From: Lindgomyces ingoldianus
Lineage: Eukaryota; Ascomycota; Dothideomycetes; Pleosporales; Lindgomycetaceae
Reading direction: 5' to 3'
Assembly (NCBI RefSeq): GCF_010093535.1
Contig: NW_022985192.1
Location: 603,369-667,368 of the forward strand
DNA: 64,000 nt
Part shown: positions 12,601-21,967 of the stretch, one piece after another
How positions within the stretch are numbered: position 1 is the stretch's first letter
Layout of the letters: each line of letters opens with the position of its first letter
Notes under the pieces: model-generated
Told to the model about the DNA's origin: nothing
Seen by the model: the letters and a program-made list of their open reading frames with translations, nothing else
Databases searched by the model: none
Position numbers and translations under genes: made by a program

Positions 12601-14842
12601 GATCATCCGGAGCTACCCTGGGAGCACTTGTATGCTGAGGGATCTCGTTGTAGTCATAGAGCGCTCTAGGAAGTACTCGTTCGATAAGATGATCTATGCT
12701 ATTGCCAGCGATTACTACATTCATTTCTCCCGACTCAAGAAGATTCAGGAACTCATGAATCTAGCGGATCGTTCGGGAAAGCTGGAACATGTGATCACAA
12801 CCACCCGCTTAGCGATATTCTCGATGAATACCATACCGCCATGGATCACTCACTAAAAGAGGGTGATGAGAACGGTGCTATCTGTGGGGTCACAGAGGAA
12901 GTAGCAGAATCAATCACCCTACCGCTCTTCTCGCTCAAGAACTATGAACCAGACGTGCTAGCAAACATGCCTACGATATCAACCGAATGATCTCCTTCGA
13001 TCCTGGAATTAGACCTTACCTATAATTTTGGTACAAACGGCTAAGCTCTTCCCTCGAAGCGTTTCCTGGCCATCTCACGGTAGTAGGGTCGCTGGCATCG
13101 TAGATATGGACATTCCGCGCTGCTGAGGGATTTAATACGGGGCTGAAGATTTCGGAGGCTGAGCTGGGCGTTGTGGGGGACGCCGATGATATGTTGGCAA
13201 AGATTGTATAAGGGAGAGGATGGAGAATGGAGGATGGTAGATGGTAGTGGCAGGCTTAAAACGTGCAGAAAGGTCGATGATAAATAGGGTGGGTACAGAC
13301 AATTCAACGTTGCCGCACTTGCACGTGCACTACTCAGCTGTGAGTGTAATCATCTATTGATCTGCCTAGAGGCGAGGATATCCGGAGGGACTTACTGGTT
13401 CTTCTCAACAGGATCGATCAGGTATGCACAAACACTAGTAGATAGTGGCTTGGCCTGGTTACAGAGTCACCAAAGTCTTTCACCGTACCTGGGGGTCATT
13501 TTGGAGGTGAATATTCGTCATCTAAGAAGTCGTGTTTCCTAATTCTGCGCTCCTGAAATGTTGAGCGGAAGAAATTTCGCCGGCACAAGTATCCGCAGCA
13601 ATGGCTTTGACAATATGGATAGTAGAAATACGGTATCCAGGATGTACTTGTGCTCAGCGTCCACTCGTGAGCACCACTGGGCAGGCTGGGTCTCAAGAAC
13701 AGCTTCTGGTGCTTATAGGCTTGCTACTCATCAAGGGGACCGGGTGTATTCTTCCTTGGCTTTCTGAAGGAGCGTTAGTGGCAACATGTTAGAGCCAATT
13801 ACGCTTGATGGTGGGAAGATCTATCTGTGAGCACAACCTGTGTTATGATTGATCATTTAGGGCTAGAAATTCTGACCCAAGCTAGTTTGACCAGGCAAAC
13901 TGGTGGTTCAGAGCTCTCTTCTTGAGTTGTTGACTGGAATTAGACACGGAGTAGAGCATCTCTGCGATAGTAGTCACTATTCTCTGCGTCGGGCCATTTA
14001 TAAAACTTATATTGGAGCTAGGTTGAGATTCAATGAGCCGAAACTACAGGAATTTTGGCTTTGGATGGTTATTGGGTCAATGAAGTCGCAAAATTCACTG
14101 AGAGATATCATTGGCGGTCTTCAAACCCCACTCGAAACAGAGAACAAGATTTACAAAGGCGTGGACGCGGTTCGTGCTGCCACATTGAGAATCTTAATTA
14201 AGGGCAAGAATCCATGGAGAAATACAAGAGAAGGCAGGGGAGAAAATATATTGTTTGAGGGTTTAATTGGAATATTAAAAGTAAGGTCCAGGTCTCAATC
14301 TCGGAATCAAGGCCGATGAGGACGAGTCTTTCAATATAAAGTTTAGGCGAAACTAGCTTCGCGCCTCCTGGCCACTTCTAGAAGGGGTTATCTAAGCCTT
14401 GTTAGAATAGTATTCGAGCTGCAGACCTAGCTGTTTATTTCGAGTTCCCTTTTTGCATCATCTAGAGAAACTTGCCTTCAACAGCTCATGGGTGCAACAT
14501 ACATCTACAGAATCATGGACAGCGAGTTCGTGGAGTAGAAACCGACAACCGAGGAGATTAAACTGTGTTATTGCTGTTTGGTATATCACTATTTGCACAA
14601 AATATCAGGATCCTTGGGTGCACTTTTTGAAGTCTTTCATTACAGCACATGCCACATTTCGCGTGTCTCATGGGCCTCCGTTGAATCTCTGAGATGATTG
14701 GTACACGTCAAGCAGTGTCACGGACAGCCAGTGACCCGACCTGCTCCGAGAGGGAATATGCATTTGAATTGACCGCTGACCCGGTTTATGAAACCCCGAC
14801 AAAGGCAAAATGGAAGGAGACGGTGAAGATCAAAGACGCAGC
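9631..14842. other. 5.2 kb gene-poor block
   Basis: From 9.83 to 12.0 kb neither strand has an appreciable frame. Between 12.0 and 14.7 kb there are only short frames (plus 12037-12270, 12584-12856, 13357-13542, 13903-14319) with protein-like stretches but frequent stops and frame changes, such as the segment at 12318-12850 that continues across several stops. I cannot assign a family. No terminal repeats, transposase motif or reverse-transcriptase motif was recognised. The block reads like old decayed coding or transposon DNA between two intact housekeeping regions. Confidence 0.45.
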
Positions 14843-15332
14843 TTAGTCGAAAAGACCGAACCCCATGTCCTCGTCCGACTCCTCCTTCTCTGTTATCACT
14901 TAGTTAGAATATGCTAACACATAATCGATCGGTGTAACATACCCTCTTCTTTCTCTTCTTCCTTCTCCTCTGCAGCGGCTTCAGCACCACCAGCAGCAGC
15001 GCCTCCCGCTGGAGCAGCGGCAGCACCACCGCCTGAGCCGACGTTCAGGAGCAGATCTTTCACGTCCTTGCCCTCAAGAGCCTGTCCATGTATCAGAAAC
15101 CATATCCTTTGACCCAAATTTATTTTACATGCGCACCTTGGCGAATAGCGTTGCCCATATTGGCTCGACTTCTTCGATTTTGGCGGCCTTGATAAGAGAG
15201 TTGAGCTTGTCAGCCTGCCAGAATTAGCATTCCTTCACTTAATGCAGACGTATTTCGGCGTACGGTAATGTCGACACCGTCATCTGCGAGTATGAGAGCA
15301 GCGTAGCTCGTGGCAAGCTCGGCGGTGGACAT
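14843..15332 (-). CDS. RPP1: 60S acidic ribosomal stalk protein P1
   Basis: Four exons (15332..15264, 15214..15137, 15081..14943, 14889..14843) with introns of 49, 55 and 53 nt give 110 residues. The N-terminal dimerisation domain reads [20 protein letters not shown], the hinge is Gly/Ala-rich, and the C terminus ends in the invariant stalk peptide [12 protein letters not shown]1 pairs with P2 on P0 to form the ribosomal stalk that recruits elongation factors. The last intron separates the acidic hinge from that terminal peptide, so the peptide depends on correct splicing. It is divergent from the DUF2408 gene across about 300 bp. Confidence 0.95.
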
Positions 15333-15461
15333 GGTGTCGAGTGATCGTGATCGTGAGGTGTCCTGGTCGTGATGTTAATGAGGTGAATTCACGATCAGTT
15401 TTCGGGGTGGCTTTGTGGGAGGCATCGGCGAAAAGTTAAGCGAACCTCCGGTGGGCGAACC

Positions 15462-15469
15462 TCACGTGA
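15462..15469. promoter_or_regulatory. TCACGTGA palindrome in divergent promoter
   Basis: A perfect 8-bp E-box-type palindrome lies between the start codons of RPP1 (15332) and the DUF2408 protein (15638). It matches the centromere-element I/Cbf1-type bHLH site of yeast. A factor binding here could affect both genes. Binding is inferred from sequence only. Confidence 0.4.
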
Positions 15470-15637
15470 CTTTCCCCGCGAATCATTGTCACTCCCTTCT
15501 CCACCATTGCGGCTTTCCCAAACAATTAACAACTGAAGGTGCGAATCTGACTACTATATCGTACAGAACTACGGCCCGCCCAAACAGCCTGCAGACAGTT
15601 CCGCCCACCTTTTTCCTTCTGACTCCTGCAGCCAGAC

Positions 15638-17452
15638 ATGACCGACTCGCCCTCACTGCGTATTCCGCTTGATCCGAAGGAGCAGCCAATCCTGGACAAA
15701 CTGCTTGACCTGCGGACAAGACTCGAATTGCTGAAGCAAGACCGTTCAACATATGTAAAGAGCCAGGATGTAGTTGCCTTGTACAATCAGGTCATCGAGC
15801 AGGTCGAAGTTGTGAATGCATTACGGATGACAAAACGTCACGAGCAGAATCGAGGTACTCTTTCACTATTCTTGTGACCATGGTCTTACTGGTTTACTTA
15901 ACTAACGTCCGGGCAGTCGATACGGTGTTGGACGATTGCTTTCAACTCATTTCACTTTCATATCTGACCATAGGCAAAAATCATGAAGCACCCGCAATGT
16001 ATGCCATCTCTTGAGGGTTTTTCTAACGATTTCCGGTTGGCTAACCCTATTGGACAGATACTCAGCTGTATCAACAATGAAGGTGAGCCTTGGTGATCAA
16101 ATTCACCCGCGCTCTTCACCATGATCATTAATGATTTCCAGCGCTTGCTGGATCATCTTAAAGAAGCGACCTTCTATTCTCCAAAGGACCTAGAATCCAT
16201 CGGTGCTCGCCTTGAGGATTGCCAGCGTTACTGCGAGCGAGGAAAGGAATCTTACAGTCCCCAGCTTTTGACGCTGCTTGAAGCTCGCATTGACGTATGC
16301 CGGAAGACTCTGTCAGAGCTTGAACTCAATCTTTCCCATTTGACACCGGACCTCACCCCGAAGTACGACAAGTTGGTGTCCATCCTTAGATCCCTCTCCG
16401 CTTGCAATACGAGATCAAAGGTCCGTCCTGCCTTTCGCTCTAGATCCTTGTGTACTCACTTTTTGTAGTTTCCTAATGCTGAGGTCGACGATTTCTTGGA
16501 GCAGCTGAAGGAGCTGCATGAAGAGCTCAAACCTTACGGAATTGTAGCTTATGAGAGTACCGGCACCAAGGAGGAGAAATTGGCTGAGATGGCAGAGAAA
16601 TTACGACTCACCATAGATCATCCTGAGCCTGCCCCGGAAGCCAAGAAGCTGGTCGAGACTCTGTTGCAACGATGTTTCATCTGGGTTGTCACGATCAAGG
16701 GAAAGTGCGTGTCTCAAAGGAATAACCCCCGAAGTTAACGCTAACTTGAGCTACAGACAAGGTAGAATCGCGTTTCCGTTCAAAGACACTTATGATAAGC
16801 TACTAGACATTAAAAACAAACTGGAGAAACTTTCCCTGACCCAGGCATGGTCGCTGCGCGAGACCGATCTCTATAGCTACCAGAGGCAACTCGACCGAAT
16901 CGACGAGTCTCGGGTTGACGGCAACTTCCTTGATGTATTAGGCAGACCCGCGGACTTGTATGAACAGAGGGTATCTCATTCACCTCCGTTCAAGTACTTT
17001 AACGCTAACCCGCATATAGACCCTGCTCTATCTGCTGCGGAAGAGCTATGCCACGATATTTTATCTGATAATATCGTCTGAGCCCGTGTCAGAAGCTTTG
17101 CTGCCGATATACAATCAACTGACGACGCTGCGGAAGTGCTTGCTTGAAGTAAAAAAGGCAGGCGGTGTATCATCACCCCGAGAACTGTATCCTTATAGCA
17201 TGAAGGTCGGTATAGGTCTCAAGACGCGAACATCTCGCTTACAGTTCTTAGCTCAATTCGATTGATAACATGCGGGTGGACGGCAAATTCATGGTCGGGT
17301 CCGATATTCCAGACGGACAAGGCAGCGTGACGCAACTGCTCGAAGATTGCTTTGAGCTTGTTTATGACCTTAGAACGGAGGTCGAAGAAAGTAGCTCGGC
17401 AGGAAAGAGCGGTGACGGTGACAGCGAGAGCGGCGATGTTCCCCTGAAATGA
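15638..17452 (+). CDS. UPF0662/DUF2408 family protein
   Basis: Eight exons (15638..15854, 15917..15998, 16058..16082, 16142..16420, 16469..16704, 16757..16970, 17020..17205, 17252..17452) give 479 residues. Every junction keeps frame and most introns are 46-62 nt. The protein is almost wholly helical, with two similar halves that each start like DPKEQPILDKLLDLRTRLELL and DTYDKLLDIKNKLEKLSL. It ends in an acidic Ser/Gly tail. This matches the fungal DUF2408 family that includes budding-yeast YPL260W and fission-yeast SPAC30C2.08. The molecular role is not established, so none is given. The 25-nt third exon is unusually small. Family assignment is from memory of these patterns. Confidence 0.85.
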
Positions 17453-17631
17453 AGATCTGGGATCTGTCTTTCATCACTGGTGGCTTTCGTGTTCTGATGT
17501 AGTGACTAGACAAGGTGTGTTGTCAAACTTGGCGCAGTTTCAAGCCCTGTTGCCTTCGATTTTCACTACCCAGGGTGTTATTGGTCGGCTGTCTATATTT
17601 GATTCACTGTACCGATATTTGTTTCTAGCAT

Positions 17632-18301
17632 CTAATCCAGCTGTATCTGGTTTAGCTCATCAATCTCGTCCTCTGTTGACGGGGAAACCGAGCTGTCTGC
17701 ATCCTTGAAGGTCAAGCGCTCACCATACGAGATGCCTTCTGAACATCAGCAATTCCTGTACATGTGGCGCCTCCTGAAGATACTCACAAAGCTCCTCTCC
17801 CTCTAGGATATCTCGAAGAGCTTGATAAGTGACTATCAAGCACTCTTCATCTCGTACCCACCCCACATTCTGGTCATGTGTGGAGTGATTAAACATTGAG
17901 CCGAGCCCAAACACTATAGCTTGGGCTACTTTTCTGTTGCCGTTTCCGTCCCGAACAGGCCAATTACTGTCACATCTGTTAAAAATCCAAGTGATCAAAT
18001 GTCAAGATAGGGGCGGTTGAACCCCCCACCAAGCCAACTCACTACGTATAATGCCAAAGCGAGGTGTGTTCGATATGTTTCACATTCTCATCTAGCCCCA
18101 ACACCAACACGGGACAAACATCAATTATTGTTTTTGCGGGGATATTCTCGGAAGCGAATACGCCTCGGCCTACAGAGTGGTCAGAGGGTTAAGGGACAGA
18201 TATCTACGCCACGAGATGCAACCTTTAGGGGTATCGCTTACGAGAACTAAGCCCGTACAACGTTTGAGCGGTATTGGGGGTTTATTTGATGCAAGGCCCA
18301 T
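17632..18301 (-). CDS. small SET-domain protein (putative lysine methyltransferase)
   Basis: Four exons (18301..18223, 18169..18046, 17975..17788, 17735..17632) with introns of 53, 70 and 52 nt give 164 residues, essentially a bare SET domain. The N-terminal SET motif is GRGVFASENIPAKTIID. The S-adenosylmethionine-binding GSMFNHS and the catalytic-tyrosine segment ELCISYG are both intact. The last motif appears only if the third intron ends at TTCAGAAG rather than at the first CAG, which would create a stop. There is no pre-SET or post-SET cysteine cluster, so the substrate may be non-histone. It is tail to tail with the DUF2408 gene, 179 bp apart. Confidence 0.85.
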
Positions 18302-18493
18302 TGGGGAGCGTCAAGAAATACGAGGATGGACGGGTGATGATAGGGTTCGAGAGTGTTCGCGTCTTTTTCGGGATGAAAATCCACACGGACTATTTTTTGG
18401 TGGTTTAGGGCGGTTTTGCAAGCTTTGCTTCCAAGATCTACCCCACCCTACGCGACACTCTCAACCTCCACGGTTTGCTGCATGCTGCTGCCA

Positions 18494-19820
18494 ATGGCTC
18501 ATCAGCGGAATCTATCTTTAGGAGAGGGCCTGAAGTCTCCACATACGGTGAGCTTGAAGGTGCTACGGTGAGTTGACCCGTTGGCAGTCCTCGCATTGCT
18601 AATGTATCCCACGGCTAGGTTATCTCGACCGTCCCTCGCACACCAGTACCCGCTTTCAAATTCTCAAACCTTGGGCATTTCTCCCACAGCTTCACTTGCA
18701 TACCCGTCTGATACTACAAATGACAAGTTCATCATCAGCTCTGTGCTTAATCTCCCAGAAGCCTTCGGAAGCGCGTTCGTCGGCGAGACCTTTTCATGCA
18801 CACTATGCGCCAACAATGAGCTTGAACCGTCTGATACAACCTGCACTATCAGCGGCGTGAGGATACAGGGGGACATGCAAACCCCCTCAACGCCGAACGG
18901 CTTCCCTCTCGAGCTCGCTGGACCCGAGGGGGAGGACGAGACACAAGCATCTCCAAGCCCTGGGCAGTCGCTGCAAAAGATACTAACGTTTGAGCTGAAA
19001 GAAGAAGGAAACCACGTCCTGGCAGTCACAGTGACGTACACAGAGACAACACTTGCGGGAGAAGGGAAAGCGGCGAGTGGACGGGTAAGGACATTCCGGA
19101 AGCTGTATCAGTTCGTGGCACAGCAGCTTCTCAGTGTTCGGACGAAAGCAGGGGAGTTGAGTGAGAAAGCGGGACTATCGAGATTTGTGCTGGAGGCGCA
19201 ACTAGAGAATATGGGAGAGGCGGCAGTGTCCTTTGAGGTGCGTTGTGTCTTACATTTCATCTATCATCTATACGGTTTCGCATTCACCTCTCGTGGCTAT
19301 AATCTATTTGGAGCTTCAGGCTGGATTGTGGATTCAGACTTGGTACCATCATCTATTGTTGTGTCTTACACTAGGGCTGTTCAAACCTTTGTTCTCCTGT
19401 CTCCCGGGACGGCAGATCGCGATCCTGCGGCTAGTTGTAGCGGAAGCCACACCGCCATTCCAAATCTTGCCTCCAATTTTTCCAGATGTCAAGGCTTTCC
19501 CTGAAAAGGCCCATGCTGAGACTTGAAAACAGACCGTCAATGTCAACGCGAAACCGCCATTCAAGTCAACATCCTTAAATTGGGACATGCACACACCGGG
19601 TACAGGGCCGATTAATGCACCGATACTGAATCCTCGAGATGTCATCCAGGTAGCTTTCCTCCTAGAACAGCAACCTGGCGTCAAGGAGTCAAACGACACT
19701 TTAGGGCAAGAGAGCCTGGACACTCGGAAAGTATTGGGCCAACTAGCGATTCAATGGCGCAGCGCGTTGGGAGATCGAGGGTCTTTAAGCACCGGCTGGC
19801 TGACGAGTCGGCCCAAGTGA
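18494..19820 (+). CDS. TRAPPC13: TRAPPC13/DUF974-like trafficking complex subunit
   Basis: Exon 1 18494..18567 (MAHQRNLSLGEGLKSPH then VSLKVLR), exon 2 18619..19237, exon 3 19533..19820, total 326 residues. Family hallmarks are VLRLSRPSLAHQYPL, LPEAFGSAFVGETFSC and PPFKSTSLNWD. Members are accessory subunits of TRAPP, a Golgi GTPase exchange and tethering complex. The second intron is 295 nt, far longer than its neighbours, with no convincing coding exon inside. Exon 3 stops at 19820 right after GSLSTGWLTSR, where I would expect more sequence in this family, so a further splice from near 19810 or a genuine truncation is possible. The C-terminal end is the least certain part. Confidence 0.8.
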
Positions 19821-21579
19821 AGCTGAGATCAGAATCCAGTCTTGTATGGATCAGAGCAGCGTTGAGCCAACAAGACATTTCAGCCAAGCCCACATGTACC
19901 TACCTGCATGTTACCGTTGGTTCTATATTGCCGCTTGTTCTTTCCTGGATCTTGATATTGTCCCAAGGCTGGCGCGATCTGGCAACGAGGATGGCGGGTC
20001 AAAGGACCTGAAACCGACCCGATGAGCCGTCACGCTACATGATTGGAACGGGAAGGAGGCTGGAGTTGCCGTTGGTGTTGTTGAGTCGTCACTCTGGTTC
20101 CAAAAGCTAAGGGTTCCCGGGAGAATAATTGCGTAATCAACCAGATTAACTTTGTGTGTATTCGTGCAGATGCTGGGCTGCAGTCACCCGGAAGAGGTTC
20201 AGGGATTGCCCCTGATCTTCAGGAGTGAACGAAATGGGTTTGCCTGGTACATATTTTAGTCTTGTCGGACTTGTCTCGCAGGATTATTGTGGTTTTCATG
20301 GATAATGTAGAAGTGTTGGAGGTAGTTGTCTAATGATAAGGAGATGTTGCAGGGAGCGGTCAACTTTAAGACGCCGGAGAGCTCTTTGGGATGCCTGCTA
20401 AGCACTTTCGGGGCGTGAGCAGGGGAAGCCCGGACAGCGTGAGGACCAGTGTGACGGTACACTCGCCCTACCGCCGACTTTTGATGCTGGAACGAGACAT
20501 CAGGATCTGTCCGTACGACGGGCAAACGCTATGGATTGTGGCTGCGGCAGGACGTCTCGCGATCGGTACATCACAATAGGAAGTGAAACACGGACAGGGT
20601 GGAAACCGAATCTTATCAGGCGGTTCCCCGAACCGTCCAGCTATCTTCGTCGTCGAGCAAGAAGGGTAGGAGCATCTGCACTAGTCTCCCCACAGTGTCG
20701 GAACGAGTGGAAGGAGCATAGGATTGCAGACGCGTGATGCATGAGGCTGTGCGCTGTGCGCTGCGCGTTGCGTTGGCTGGAGGTCAGGGGGGGATCATCG
20801 TGACATTCTGACAGCCTTTAAGCCGCTGTACATATAGATGTGTTGTTGTTGCATGCAGGTACCACCAACGAGGGTCTCGCCTCTCCTATTTCTCGCCTGC
20901 TTCCGCTGCTCCTCGACGTCGCGCGATACAGAGGACAGGTTACAAGACACGTCGCCATCTGGGATAGATTGCATGCACACCATACCGCTGGCAGACGACA
21001 GGCATGCGGTTGGAGAGGACGCTGCTGAGACGGAACGAGATGTGTGCCCCTGAAGGCTGGGATAGACAGGGTCTCCCCCGATTAGGCCTAGAGTGTGGGG
21101 CGGGCTGGCGAGCTAGCGGTCTTGGGGTAGGCGCGAGAAGCAGGGTGTGGCCCGAAAGGGCAGCAAAAGACTTTCGGCCAGAGAAGGAGCGGAGCCGTGC
21201 GCCGAACTGCATGTGAGCAGACAGGGCTCCAAGCCTAGAAGAGCGCGCTGGATATCAGATCCCACGCTTCAAACATGGCATTTGCTGCGCTGTTGCTGGC
21301 CCGGCGGTTGCCAATTGGCAGCGTTGTGTCCCTTGCAGCCGAGGACGCACTCGCTTGGACCTGTGGCCGACGTGTGGCAGCGACTCAGAAAAAGCCCGGC
21401 GTTCGCAGGGCGTGCTGGACGTGGACTGCCTGCGCCGGCATTTTTGAGAAGAGGCGGTAGGGTTGCAAACCTACCCGTCCCCAAGCCCTGATAAGTGTTT
21501 CTTTACTGCCCGCACCACCCGCGCGTCGTGTCCGGCCAGTTGGGCTAGTTCCACCTTAGCTTGTGACCCTCCTGGCTCT

Positions 21580-21599
21580 GCTCTGCTCTGCTCTGCTCT
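21580..21599 (+). repeat. CTCTG pentamer run
   Basis: About four tandem copies of the pentamer CTCTG/GCTCT in the pyrimidine-rich region upstream of the DENN-domain gene. Confidence 0.7.
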
Positions 21600-21661
21600 A
21601 CCTCTGGCTCTTGGTTCTCCACAAACGTCCACAACTCTAAGGCATTTCACTCTCTCGCACA

Positions 21662-21684
21662 CCCCCCCCCCCCCCCCCCCCCCC
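21662..21684 (+). repeat. poly-C tract of about 23 bases
   Basis: An uninterrupted C run about 280 bp upstream of the DENN gene start codon. On the minus strand it is a G run that could form a quadruplex. The exact length is prone to sequencing error. Confidence 0.85.
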
Positions 21685-21967
21685 ACTCGCAGTTGCCGCC
21701 TCTCCCAAAACCTGGCTTGTGTCTACTGCGCCAGGCCAGCCAACCGTCCTTTCGTGATCCCCCTCGCATTCTCTGTCCCCGTCGCACAATCCAAGCTTCT
21801 GTGCATAACGCCTTGCGCACCGCACACAAACACCGTTGAAGCCGCTGTCCAATCCCAAATGTCTTGATCGAGTGGACTAAATCTACGCTCAACAATCAGT
21901 ACCCTCGCGCCCAACGCTCCTTATCCGCCACCATCTCTGAGAATCTATGTTCTAGCAACCACTCAAT

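Larger units (their letters stand above)
19821..21967. other. 2.1 kb region upstream of the DENN gene
   Basis: GC-rich DNA with many overlapping frames on both strands, none recognisable as protein. The last 400 bp hold a short CTCTG repeat and a long C run (listed separately) and are pyrimidine-rich, as is usual for fungal promoters and 5' leaders. Confidence 0.45.

Noticed and set aside
20256..21914. Dense overlapping frames on both strands upstream of the DENN gene
   Set aside because: GC-rich DNA has few stops; none has a recognisable motif or consistent codon use, and several run through the poly-C tract.
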